Shown here in pieces: positions 8,850-17,563 of a DNA stretch of 49,928 bases; the first letter of the stretch is position 1, and the number at the start of each line of letters is the position of its first letter. A program made the position numbers and the translations under genes. This stretch comes from Desulfonatronospira sp964577315. Its GTDB lineage: Bacteria > Desulfobacterota > Desulfovibrionia > Desulfovibrionales > Desulfonatronovibrionaceae. Where the stretch lies: positions 1-49,928 of the forward strand of contig CAZNYT010000009.1 of assembly GCA_964577315.1 (NCBI GenBank), in the 5' to 3' direction. Under the pieces are notes generated by a model. It made no database searches. It saw only the letters and a program-made list of their open reading frames with translations, and was not told where the DNA came from.

Positions 8850-9719
8850 TTATAAATCCTGATCCGACATAAAGGCCTGGGCCCGTTTGGCTTCTGCACT
8901 GTCGGGATACTCTTGAAGCAGTTCATTCAGGATCAGCTCCCCTGCCTCTTCCCGGCCCAGGTAAATAAAGGACATTCCTTGCTTGAGCATGCTAGGGGTT
9001 ATCTTGTTGCTGTCCGGATAGTTGCTTATCACTTCCTGGTAGGCTAGTACCGCTTCTGCGTACTCCTGCATTTGATAGAATGCCTCCCCCTGCCAGAAAT
9101 ACGCATTGGAAACCAAATCGTGTTCCGGAAAATTCTCTGCAAAGTCCTCCCATAAGGATTGAGCCTGTTCATAGTCCCGGTTGTAAAAAGCGTCCAAAGC
9201 TCGCTGATAAAGGGTTCTGGCAGTCTCCATCTCTTCCTCAGGAACTTTTTCCGGAATGAAGGCGGTCTCTTCCTCCTGCAAGTCCAGGCCCAATCTGCTA
9301 ACGACTGTGTGCAAGGTTCTGTCCAACTCCCTGGTCTTTTCTTGAAGATCCTGTATTATCTGGCCCCAATCCTGATCCTCATCCCTGAGGTGGGAAATTT
9401 GCCTTTCCAGTACCTCCAGATCACCGCTCAGGGTAGCCACATCCACCCGCAAAGACTCCATTTCCGCCCAAAGCTCTGCCTGTTTGCTCTGCATCGGCCT
9501 CTCCACCTCGGATACCCTCTCTTCCAAAGTCTGGGTGTGCAGAGCCAATTGCTCTTCGTATTCCTCCAACCTTTGCTGCATTAATTCCTGATTTTTTTGC
9601 TGCTCCTCTTCCAGGGCGGTTATCTGATCCTGCAAGCGGTCCACATCCGCTTGGGTGGTGACGCAGGCGTTCAATAAAAGCCCTAAAACCGGGATCAAGA
9701 AAAAGTATATCTTCAACAT
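8850..9719 (-). CDS. cpoB: CpoB/YbgF-like lipoprotein with coiled coil and TPR repeats
   Basis: A 289-residue envelope protein. The signal ends in a lipobox LNAC (Cys near residue 19), so unlike E. coli CpoB this one is probably lipidated. Residues 22-135 are a long Glu/Gln-rich coiled coil (DRLQDQITALEEEQQ, then LRVDVATLSGDLEVLERQ). Residues 165-285 hold TPR units typical of YbgF: ETARTLYQRALDAFYNRDY, NAYFWQGEAFYQMQEYAEA, and LGREEAGELILNELLQEYPDS. CpoB works with Tol-Pal and links cell-wall synthesis to outer-membrane constriction. No tol or pal genes are in this window. The start overlaps the previous gene's end by seven bases. Confidence 0.85.
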   Translation of the reverse strand: MLKIYFFLIPVLGLLLNACVTTQADVDRLQDQITALEEEQQKNQELMQQRLEEYEEQLALHTQTLEERVSEVERPMQSKQAELWAEMESLRVDVATLSGDLEVLERQISHLRDEDQDWGQIIQDLQEKTRELDRTLHTVVSRLGLDLQEEETAFIPEKVPEEEMETARTLYQRALDAFYNRDYEQAQSLWEDFAENFPEHDLVSNAYFWQGEAFYQMQEYAEAVLAYQEVISNYPDSNKITPSMLKQGMSFIYLGREEAGELILNELLQEYPDSAEAKRAQAFMSDQDL

Positions 9720-9940
9720 ACCCTAATTCCTCGCCTCCTGCCCCAAATCAGGTATATAAGCCCCCCCAAAAAAGGGATAAATACTGAAACAGCTAACCAA
9801 ACCATTTTTTCCTGCCCAGTATTAAAGTCACAGCGAAAAATGTGCAGTATTGCCCAAAGGTTGGGCAGAACCGGAACCACTAGTAGCACAACCGCCCAAG
9901 GAGTGGTTCTCAATGTTTCAATTATAGGTATTTCGAACAT
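9713..9940 (-). CDS. Small membrane protein, phospholipase D N-terminal-like (PLDc_N)
   Basis: A 75-residue protein with two hydrophobic helices: residues 14-33 (PWAVVLLVVPVLPNLWAI) and 47-66 (VWLAVSVFIPFLGGLIYLIWG), ending in basic RRR. The layout of a first helix, a short polar stretch, then a helix with PFLGGLIYLIWGR is typical of the PLDc_N family, found alone in many bacteria or before cardiolipin synthase domains. Here it stands alone; its stop overlaps the start of the cpoB-like gene. Role unknown. Confidence 0.75.
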   Translation of the reverse strand: MFEIPIIETLRTTPWAVVLLVVPVLPNLWAILHIFRCDFNTGQEKMVWLAVSVFIPFLGGLIYLIWGRRRGIRVC

Positions 9941-10017
9941 AACTACTACATCCCGGTTTTTTTTACAAGATACTTGTTGATTTTATTCAGTTGGCTTTCC
10001 TTTCCCAGGAAGAATTC

Positions 10018-10144
10018 GATCTGCGCTGCCTTAAAAAGAGTTTTACGGCCTGTTTCAAGAAACCCCGGGCCTGAACAAGGATTTAATTACTATAAGAGGC
10101 CCTGCTGACAGAACCAGTATTAATTTTCCCTGTAGTTAGGGCTA
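10018..10144 (+). repeat. Interspersed repeat family B, copy 1
   Basis: A 127-base sequence about 80 percent identical, by eye, to 21992-22118. Shared blocks include GATCTGCGCTGCCTT/GATCTACGCTGCCTT, TACGGCCTGTTT, CCTGAACAAGGATTTA and GGCCCTGCTGACAGA. It fills the gap between lgt and the small membrane protein gene. It has no start codon or complete ORF of note. Confidence 0.75.
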
Positions 10145-10168
10145 AAAATGGATTCGTCCGGATACAGC

Positions 10169-10927
10169 CTATACCCGCTGGTCCGTGCTTTTACCCAGCA
10201 ATAACCACAAGCCTGCCGCCAAAAGAATCAGACATATTGCTTGAGCCGTACTTAGCAATGCAACCAGGGCCTGATGATCGTCCCGGAAAAAATCGATTCC
10301 TATTCTAAAAACAGAATAGAGGACAAAAAAGACACCTGTAAGCTGACCCGGGGCTCTAAGTCTTCTTTTCAAAACGAGCAGGGCGGCAAAAACAAGGAGA
10401 GCCGCTAATACGTGGTAGATTTGTGTGGGGTGTAAGCTGACAAAGAGTGGCCCCATGGAGTCTGGATGGGTAAAAGTAACTGCCCAGGGTAGATCTGAAG
10501 GTTTCCCAAACCCGCAGCCTGCGAAGAAACAGCCCACCCACCCCACCATCACTCCCAGAGCTACTCCCGGAGCCAGGGCATCCAACCATGTAAGAATCTC
10601 CTGGTTCTTGCGGAGCAGATACCATACCAGAATCCCTCCTCCTGCCAAGACCCCGCCCAAAAAGACCAATCCCCCGTCCCAGAACCTGAGAAAGCCCCAG
10701 AAGCCTCCGGTTATGGTTTCCGGGTTCAAGATTACATGCAGCACTCTTGACCCGATCAGACCACCCAAAAGAACGTACAGGCCGAACTCCAGAATCAGCC
10801 CCTGGTCCAACCCCCTTTGTCCCGCTTCACGCATAGCCCACGCCATGCCCAAAAGATATGCCGTGGCCAAGAAAAAACCATAAGCATAAATGCTTAGTCC
10901 CCCTATATCAATCAGAATCGGTTGCAT
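10169..10927 (-). CDS. lgt: Prolipoprotein diacylglyceryl transferase
   Basis: A 252-residue integral membrane enzyme that moves diacylglycerol from phosphatidylglycerol to the lipobox Cys of prolipoproteins. Family signs: an N-terminal helix with IYAYGFFLATAYLLG, the ARGRV-region counterpart GLIGSRVLHVI, and the signature segment GWVGCFFAGCGFGKPS, a variant common outside enterobacteria. The C-terminal RPGQLTG-like element reads RAPGQLTGVFF. Its start lies inside the lspA coding end (20-base overlap) and has no clear Shine-Dalgarno, so coupling to lspA translation is likely. Its clients here include the transporter lipoprotein and the CpoB-like protein. Confidence 0.96.
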   Translation of the reverse strand: MQPILIDIGGLSIYAYGFFLATAYLLGMAWAMREAGQRGLDQGLILEFGLYVLLGGLIGSRVLHVILNPETITGGFWGFLRFWDGGLVFLGGVLAGGGILVWYLLRKNQEILTWLDALAPGVALGVMVGWVGCFFAGCGFGKPSDLPWAVTFTHPDSMGPLFVSLHPTQIYHVLAALLVFAALLVLKRRLRAPGQLTGVFFVLYSVFRIGIDFFRDDHQALVALLSTAQAICLILLAAGLWLLLGKSTDQRV

Positions 10928-11402
10928 AACGCTTTTTCACATAAAAGGAAATTATAAGAAGAATAGCACCTATGGATATGGCCACATCAGCCACATTAAA
11001 AGCCGGCCAGTGATGACTGCCCAGATGAAAATCCAAAAAATCGATTACCTGCCCCAGCCGGATCCGGTCCACCATATTGCCCAAAGCACCACCCAAAATA
11101 AGTCCCAGGGCGGAAAAGAGATAATAATCCCGGCGCTGAACGGTTCTTAGAAGGTAAATCACCAAAACCATGGCCAAACCCGTGGCAGCAATAAAGAAAT
11201 AGGTCCGAAGCGGATCTTCCAGATCCGCCAGGAAACCGAAGGCTGCTCCCTTGTTCAGTACGTGCACCAAGTTGAAAAATCCCGGTATGATGATCCTGGT
11301 TTCACCCAGGGCCAAGTTGCTCTCAATCCAGATCTTGGTTATTTGGTCCAGCACCAGAATCACCGCAGCCAGAATTATCACCAGTTTATACTTATTAGCC
11401 AC
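10908..11402 (-). CDS. lspA: Lipoprotein signal peptidase (signal peptidase II)
   Basis: A 164-residue enzyme with four membrane helices that cuts the signal peptide of lipidated prolipoproteins. Catalytic Asp motifs are intact: GALGNMVDRI and FNVADVAIS. NKGAAFGFL is the conserved periplasmic loop near the start. The start codon is GTG at 11402 with GGAGGAGG just upstream. The order ileS-lspA-lgt is a common bacterial arrangement; ileS ends 39 bases upstream. Confidence 0.97.
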   Translation of the reverse strand: MANKYKLVIILAAVILVLDQITKIWIESNLALGETRIIIPGFFNLVHVLNKGAAFGFLADLEDPLRTYFFIAATGLAMVLVIYLLRTVQRRDYYLFSALGLILGGALGNMVDRIRLGQVIDFLDFHLGSHHWPAFNVADVAISIGAILLIISFYVKKRYATDSD

Positions 11403-11441
11403 GACCTCCTCCCTGATTATTAGCTACAAGAACCATATAGT

Positions 11442-14273
11442 CTATTTACTATTAAACTCTTCCAACTCCTCCAGGGCAACTGCGCATCTAGGACAAACAG
11501 CGTTCTCATCCGAGGCCTCACTCAAGGCCTCGCTATACCCCCAACAGCGCGGGCACTTAACACCGGGTGCGTGGTGCACACCTATATACAAACCCTCCAA
11601 TTCCTCGCTTTTATAGGCATTATCCCCGGCCTGTTCCATAGGCTTAAGGTCGGCCTTGGACACTATGAAAATCTCCCGGAGCTGATTTTGGAAGGGTTGC
11701 AAGGCGGCAAGATTGTTCTCATCCGCGTACACCACAACATGGCTGTCCAGGGAATGACCCAGTTCCTTGGATTTTCTCCAGGGTTCGATGGCTTTGGTTA
11801 CTTCCTGCCGGACACTGCTCACTAGCTCCCACGAGGATCTCTCCTCCCTGTCCGTGGGGTCTATATCCCCCACATCCGGCCTCCAACCAAAAATGGTCTT
11901 TGCATTGCCTTGCAGGCTCTGCGGCAGGTGGTAATAGAGCTCCTCAGCGGTAAAGCTAAGCACCGGGGCCATGTTCTTCAAAAGCACCTGCAGAATAATG
12001 TTAAGCGCGGTCTGGGCTGACCTGCGCCCTGGATCATCCGGAGCGGATACATACAGTCTCTCCTTTATTATATCCAGATAAAAAGAAGAGAGTTCCACTA
12101 CGCACAGATTGTGCAGGTTGTGGTAGACCTTGTGAAACTCGAAGCGCTCGTAACCCTGGGCCATGGCTCTGTCCTTCTCCTGCACCAAATGCAGGGCGTA
12201 ACGGTCCAGGGAATACATATCCTGAAAATCCACCTTGTCCCTGTTGGGATCAAAATCGTACAGGTTGCCCAAAATAAAGCGGCAGGTATTTCGGATGCGG
12301 CGATATGCGTCCACCAACCGGGTCAAAATCTCCTGGGAGATGCGCACATCCTCCTGGTAATTCACTGCAGCAACCCAGATGCGCAAAATCTCTGCCCCGT
12401 ATTGGTCTATAATCTCGTGCGGGGAGATCACGTTGCCCAGGGACTTGGACATCTTGCGGCCCTCCCCGTCCACAACGTAGCCATGAGTGAGCACGGTTTT
12501 GTAGGGAGGTTCTCCCCTGGTACCCATGGCAGCCAGGAGTGAACTATGAAACCAGCCCCGGTGCTGATCCGTACCCTCCAGATACATATCCGCCGGGAAA
12601 TAGCATTCAGGGCGCTGTTCCAGAACCGCTGCAAAACTGACCCCGGAATCGAACCAGACATCCAGGATGTTGTTTTCTTTCTGCCAATCCCGGGAGCCGC
12701 ACTCCGGGCAGGTAAGTCCAGGCGGCATCACGTCCTGGACATCCGCCTCGAACCAATAGTCGCACCCGTTCTCGTGGTTTTCAAATTCCCGGACCACGGA
12801 AAAGAACCATTCCGGGTCGGTATACACATAATCGCATTCCGAGCATAAAAGAGCCACAATGGGCACTCCCCAGAGCCTCTGCCTGGAAATGCACCAATCC
12901 GGACGCTGCTCTATCATGGAGTAAATGCGCTCCCGTCCCCAGGCGGGTATCCAGTTAACCTGGTTCCGAATCGCCTCCAGGGCTTTCTGGCGCAACTCGT
13001 TATCCTCCATGGTGATAAACCACTGCGTGGTGGCCCTGAATATCACGGGTTCCTTGCAACGCCAGCAATGGGGATAGGAGTGGCTTTGCTGCTTATGGGC
13101 CAATAAAAGCCCAGATTCCTGCAACTTGGAAATAACTATGGGATTGGCCTCGAATACGTTCTTGCCAGTAAGAAAAGGTACCGTGTGGTCAAAGCGGCCC
13201 TTGTCATCCAAGGGGGAAAGGATGTCCAAGCCGTAGCGCAAGCTGGTTTCATGGTCTTCCCTACCGTGGCCGGGGGCGGTATGTACCAAGCCGGTACCGC
13301 TCTCCAGGGTAACGTACTCCGCCAGGACAAAGAGCGAATCTCGCTCCATGAACGGATGTCTGGCCCTTAGATTCTCCAGTTTCTGGCCCCTGATCCTGCC
13401 CTTTTCCTGGTAATCCTGCCAGCCGAAAACCTGGGCGCACTTTTCCACCAGCTCCGTAGCCAGGAGGTAATCCATGTTGCCTGCGCGGACCAGGGAATAC
13501 TCCAGGTCCGGGTGCACAGCTATGGCTAGGTTCCCGGGCAGGGTCCAGGGAGTGGTGGTCCAGATCAGGGCATGGGTGTTATACGGGTCCGCCTCGGGAA
13601 ATGCATTCTTTATGCCGGGATCCGGCACCGGGAAAGAGACGTATATGGAAGGGGAGGTATGCATGTCATACTCCACCTCAGCCTCTGCCAAAGCGGTTAC
13701 ACAATCCATGCACCAGTAAATGGGCTTTTTCCCTCGGACCACTTGCCCATTCTGGATAAACCTGCCCAGTTCCCGGGCAATTGAGGCCTCGTACCCGGGA
13801 TTCATGGTGAGGTAGGGCTTTTCCCAGGAGCCGAAAACCCCCAATCGCTTGAATTCTTGGCGCTGAATATCCAGATATTTGGAGGCATATTCCCGGCACA
13901 ACCTACGTATAGTAAGAGGAGGCACCTCTTTGCCCTTGGCCCTTAACTCCTGATCCACTTTGTGCTCGATGGGCAAGCCGTGACAATCCCACCCGGGAAC
14001 GTACTCTGCAAGATAGCCCCGAAAATTTTTGGACTTGATGATCATGTCCTTTAGAAGCTTGTTCATGGCGGTGCCCATGTGGATATGTCCATTGGCGTAA
14101 GGAGGCCCGTCGTGCAAAACATAGCGCGGACAATCTTGGCTGGCCCGGATCATCTGGTGATAGGCCCCGGTTTCTTCCCAAAAATCCAAGGTTTGAGGTT
14201 CTTTTTGACTCAGCTTGGCTCGCATGGGAAACGTGGTTTGGGGTAGATTTAGTGTTTTTTTGAAATCAGTCAT
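11442..14273 (-). CDS. ileS: Isoleucyl-tRNA synthetase
   Basis: A 943-residue class I synthetase that charges tRNA-Ile. The HIGH motif is seen as PPYANGHIHMG (near residue 63), the editing domain fills roughly 190-400, and GRKMSKSLGN (near residue 605) is the KMSKS loop. The C-terminus carries a zinc site with two CPRC-type pairs (CPRCWGY and VCPRCAVAL), typical of the bacterial IleS form lacking the eukaryote-like mupirocin-resistance features. Length and domain order are normal. It leads the minus-strand block with lspA and lgt. Confidence 0.98.
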   Translation of the reverse strand: MTDFKKTLNLPQTTFPMRAKLSQKEPQTLDFWEETGAYHQMIRASQDCPRYVLHDGPPYANGHIHMGTAMNKLLKDMIIKSKNFRGYLAEYVPGWDCHGLPIEHKVDQELRAKGKEVPPLTIRRLCREYASKYLDIQRQEFKRLGVFGSWEKPYLTMNPGYEASIARELGRFIQNGQVVRGKKPIYWCMDCVTALAEAEVEYDMHTSPSIYVSFPVPDPGIKNAFPEADPYNTHALIWTTTPWTLPGNLAIAVHPDLEYSLVRAGNMDYLLATELVEKCAQVFGWQDYQEKGRIRGQKLENLRARHPFMERDSLFVLAEYVTLESGTGLVHTAPGHGREDHETSLRYGLDILSPLDDKGRFDHTVPFLTGKNVFEANPIVISKLQESGLLLAHKQQSHSYPHCWRCKEPVIFRATTQWFITMEDNELRQKALEAIRNQVNWIPAWGRERIYSMIEQRPDWCISRQRLWGVPIVALLCSECDYVYTDPEWFFSVVREFENHENGCDYWFEADVQDVMPPGLTCPECGSRDWQKENNILDVWFDSGVSFAAVLEQRPECYFPADMYLEGTDQHRGWFHSSLLAAMGTRGEPPYKTVLTHGYVVDGEGRKMSKSLGNVISPHEIIDQYGAEILRIWVAAVNYQEDVRISQEILTRLVDAYRRIRNTCRFILGNLYDFDPNRDKVDFQDMYSLDRYALHLVQEKDRAMAQGYERFEFHKVYHNLHNLCVVELSSFYLDIIKERLYVSAPDDPGRRSAQTALNIILQVLLKNMAPVLSFTAEELYYHLPQSLQGNAKTIFGWRPDVGDIDPTDREERSSWELVSSVRQEVTKAIEPWRKSKELGHSLDSHVVVYADENNLAALQPFQNQLREIFIVSKADLKPMEQAGDNAYKSEELEGLYIGVHHAPGVKCPRCWGYSEALSEASDENAVCPRCAVALEELEEFNSK

Positions 14274-14325
14274 ACTTTACTTTGTCCTTATAAATCCAAA
14301 ATTTGATATTAAGAAATAAACCTAA

Positions 14326-14354
14326 ATTCTGTCTCAACGCAGGAGCTAAGTCAA
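14326..14354 (-). promoter_or_regulatory. Candidate sigma-70 promoter for ileS
   Basis: Minus strand: -35 TTGACT (14349-14354), 17-base spacer, -10 CAGAAT (14326-14331), about 50 bases ahead of the ileS start. Five of six and four of six consensus matches. Confidence 0.45.
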
Positions 14355-14484
14355 GTTTTATTCCCTTTTACCGCCTCGATATGCACCTGGAAAGTAAAGA
14401 TGAAAGGAGATTATTCTTGAAAAAAATGGACCGGTAAATCGTTGCCCAAAAGCCCCAGAAACCTTTTGCCCGGGCTTGAGTTTA

Positions 14485-14513
14485 TTGCTCAATATTACTA
14501 GGCTTTATATTTT
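14485..14513 (+). promoter_or_regulatory. Candidate sigma-70 promoter for the M16C protease gene
   Basis: TTGCTC (14485-14490), 17-base spacer, TATTTT (14508-14513), about 85 bases before the GTG start. The rest of the 14274-14598 gap holds no other gene that can be supported. Confidence 0.35.
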
Positions 14514-14598
14514 GATTTGCTGCAAGAAAAGGGGTAAGCAGTGAAAGCTTACCAGTATATACAACCCCAGACCCCAACATGACCCTTTAGGAGGATTT

Positions 14599-17514
14599 GT
14601 GAACCAGAACCAAAAGTTCCAACTAATAGAAGAAAGAAACATTCCGGAAATCAACTCTCTGGCCAGGGAATACATCCACACAAAAACCGGGGCCAAAATT
14701 TTGTCCCTAATCAACGAGGACGAAAACAAGGTCTTCAGCATCAATTTCCGCACTCCCCCGCCGGATAACACCGGGGTGGCTCACATCCTGGAGCACTCCG
14801 TGCTCTGCGGCTCCCGCAAATACCCGGTGAAAGAGCCCTTTGTGGAGCTTTTAAAGAGCTCGGTGCAAACCTTTTTAAACGCCATAACTTTTCCGGATAA
14901 AACCTGCTATCCTGTGGCCAGCCAGAACAAACAGGACCTGTACAATCTCATGGATGTCTACCTGGATGCGGTCTTTTTTCCGAACATCCCCAGGGAGGTT
15001 TTTGCCCAAGAGGGTTGGCAATGCGAGCTTAAATCCCAGGAAGCCCCTTTGCAATTCAAGGGCGTGGTCTATAACGAAATGAAAGGAGCCTATTCCTCCC
15101 CGGACAGTCTCCTGGCGGAATACTCCCAGCAGTCGCTCTTCCCGGATAGTCCTTACAGCCTGGACTCCGGAGGACGTCCCGAGGAGATTCTCAACCTGAC
15201 TTATGAAGACTTCCTGGAATTCCACCGCCGTTACTATCATCCCTCCAACGCCTGGATATTTATCTACGGCGATCATCCGGAACAGGAAAGGCTGGACAAA
15301 ATCGCAGAGTACCTGGATCAGTTCGAGCCCCTGTCCGTACCCTCCCAGGTGGAGCCTCAGCCCCAATATATCCTGGAACACCGGCTGGAACGCGGCTACA
15401 GCGCCGCCCTGGAGAGCGATCCCAAGTGTTACCTCACGGTAAACTGGTTGCTTCCGGAAACCTTTGATCCCGAGGAGAACTTGGCCTTTCGGATTCTGGA
15501 CTTCATTCTCACTGGCATGCCTGCTTCTCCCTTGCGCAAAAGGCTTATCGAATCCGGCCTTGGGGAGGATCTGGCAGGAGCGGGCCTGGAAACAGACCTG
15601 CGCCAAATGTTTTATTCCACTGGCATGAAAGGCATTTTGCCTGAAAACCTGGAGCGGGTGGAAGCCTTGATCCAGGATACGCTCCAAGATCTGGTCGAAA
15701 ACGGCATTGATCCGGACATAGTGGATGCCGCTCTTAACAGTGTGGAATTCGCCCTGCGCGAAAACAACCCCGGTTCCTTTCCCAGGGGGTTGGTTATTAT
15801 GTTCAGATCCCTGAGCACCTGGCTCTACGATCAAAGCCCCTTTCTCCTGCTGGAATTCTCGCATGTTTTAAAGACACTGAAACACCGAGTAAAACAAGGG
15901 GAGAATTTGTTCGAGAACCTGATTCAAAAACATTTCTTACAGAACCCACACAGAACAGTAGTCATCTTAAAACCGGACCCGGAGATGGAAAGCAGGATCC
16001 AGGAAATGGAAAACCGGCGCCTGGACGAAGTCCGGAGCAAATTGGATTCTTCCCGGGCCCAGGAGCTGATCCGGGAGACTCAGAGGCTAAGGCAGTGGCA
16101 GCAAGAGCCAGACGATCCCCAGGAACTGGCCAAGATCCCCAGGCTGCAAAGGAGTGACCTGGATCCGAAGATCCGGACCGTGACCAGGTGGGAAAAGCAA
16201 CTTCAGGGCGTGCAAGTGCTAAAGCACCCCCAACCCACTGCTGGGATATTTTATTTGGATCTGGGCATGGATCTACATTTCTTGCCCCAGAAATACCTCT
16301 CCTACCTTCCCTTGTTCGGGCGAGGCCTCCTGGAGATGGGAACCAGCCGTGAAGATTACACCCGGCTTACTACCAGGATCAGACAGCTTACCGGGGGTAT
16401 AGGCCCCGCACCCTTTACCCAGACTGTATTCAGCGGGGATGGAAGCGCCTGTCAGCTTTTTTTGCGCGGCAAGTGCCTCCCGGACAAGGTTTCGGACATG
16501 TTGGAAATCCTAAGAGACATTCTTCTGGACGTTAACCTGGATAACCAGGAGCGCTTCAAGCAATTGGTCCTGGAAGAAAAGGCCGGGGTAGAGGAAGCCC
16601 TGATCCCAGCTGGACACCGGGTTGTGGGCCTGCGTCTCAAGTCCAGATACTGCGAGGCGGACTGGGCCCAGGAACATATGTCCGGGGTAAGTTATCTACT
16701 GTTCCTCAGGCATCTGCTGGACAAGGTGGAAAAGAATTGGGATCAGGTCCGTAGGGACTTGGAAGACATGCTCTCGCTGCTGGTACACAGGCAAGCCCTC
16801 CTGCTCAACCTTACCGCTGAAGAAGCCCAACTAAAACAAAACACGGAAATGGTGGAAAATTTCCTGGAACAGATACCCTGGAAAGATATTCCCCGGAGCA
16901 GATGGCAATGGAGTTGTGTCCCCGGAAATGAGGCCATGTATATCCCGGCCCAGGTAAATTACGTGGGCAAGGCTGTAGATTTGAATCAAGCGGGATACCA
17001 GTTTCACGGGGCGTCTTTGGCTGCTAACAGATTGCTGCGGGCTAGCTGGCTCTGGGACAAGATCCGGGTTCAAGGCGGGGCATACGGGGCATTTAGCAGT
17101 TACGACTACCTCTCCAATGTCATGGCCTTTGCATCTTACAGGGACCCCAATGTCCTGGACACCTTGAGGGCTTTCGAGGGTTCAGGGGAGTATCTCGCCA
17201 GCCAAAAGCTGGACAAGGAGGAAGTGGAAAAGGCTGTCATAGGGGCTATAGGTGATATGGACAGCTACCAGCTGCCCGATGCCAAAGGATTTTCCTCCAC
17301 GGTGAGGTATCTGACCGGCATCACGGATGAGCACCGGCAAAGGATAAGGAGTGAAATCCTGGAAGCCGGGCAGGAAAACTTCCACGATTTCGGCAGGGCC
17401 TTGGACCAGGCCCTTAAGAATGATCCCGGGATCATCAGCCTCCTGGGCGGACAATCCCAACTGGAGCAGGCAGAGTCCGATTTAAGCCTGGATAACAAGT
17501 TCAGATTACTCTAA
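14599..17514 (+). CDS. PreP-like M16C metalloprotease
   Basis: A 971-residue zinc peptidase of the presequence-protease type (insulinase family, M16C). The inverted zinc motif HxxEH is intact in HILEHSVLCGSRKYP (near residues 58-62), and the distal metal Glu lies in VVYNEMKGAYSSPDSL. Both halves of the clam-shell and the M16C-associated middle region are present, and the full length matches PreP proteins. No signal peptide is seen, so it probably acts in the cytoplasm on small peptides. The start is GTG at 14599, with AGGAGG at 14589-14594. The gene is convergent with the M23 peptidase. Confidence 0.93.
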   Translation: MNQNQKFQLIEERNIPEINSLAREYIHTKTGAKILSLINEDENKVFSINFRTPPPDNTGVAHILEHSVLCGSRKYPVKEPFVELLKSSVQTFLNAITFPDKTCYPVASQNKQDLYNLMDVYLDAVFFPNIPREVFAQEGWQCELKSQEAPLQFKGVVYNEMKGAYSSPDSLLAEYSQQSLFPDSPYSLDSGGRPEEILNLTYEDFLEFHRRYYHPSNAWIFIYGDHPEQERLDKIAEYLDQFEPLSVPSQVEPQPQYILEHRLERGYSAALESDPKCYLTVNWLLPETFDPEENLAFRILDFILTGMPASPLRKRLIESGLGEDLAGAGLETDLRQMFYSTGMKGILPENLERVEALIQDTLQDLVENGIDPDIVDAALNSVEFALRENNPGSFPRGLVIMFRSLSTWLYDQSPFLLLEFSHVLKTLKHRVKQGENLFENLIQKHFLQNPHRTVVILKPDPEMESRIQEMENRRLDEVRSKLDSSRAQELIRETQRLRQWQQEPDDPQELAKIPRLQRSDLDPKIRTVTRWEKQLQGVQVLKHPQPTAGIFYLDLGMDLHFLPQKYLSYLPLFGRGLLEMGTSREDYTRLTTRIRQLTGGIGPAPFTQTVFSGDGSACQLFLRGKCLPDKVSDMLEILRDILLDVNLDNQERFKQLVLEEKAGVEEALIPAGHRVVGLRLKSRYCEADWAQEHMSGVSYLLFLRHLLDKVEKNWDQVRRDLEDMLSLLVHRQALLLNLTAEEAQLKQNTEMVENFLEQIPWKDIPRSRWQWSCVPGNEAMYIPAQVNYVGKAVDLNQAGYQFHGASLAANRLLRASWLWDKIRVQGGAYGAFSSYDYLSNVMAFASYRDPNVLDTLRAFEGSGEYLASQKLDKEEVEKAVIGAIGDMDSYQLPDAKGFSSTVRYLTGITDEHRQRIRSEILEAGQENFHDFGRALDQALKNDPGIISLLGGQSQLEQAESDLSLDNKFRLL

Positions 17515-17523
17515 TCCATCCAC

Positions 17524-17556
17524 CAGGGGACAAGGCCAATTGTCCCTTGTCCCCTG
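17524..17556. terminator. Hairpin between convergent protease genes
   Basis: A perfect 11-bp stem (17524-17534 with 17546-17556) around an 11-base loop, ten bases after the PreP-like stop and just beyond the M23 gene stop. There is no T-run, so it is read as a possible bidirectional terminator. Confidence 0.5.
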
Positions 17557-17563
17557 ACTAGAG

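Noticed and set aside
14875..15864. 329-residue minus-strand frame
   Set aside because: Antisense to the PreP-like protease gene, which carries the intact zinc motif.
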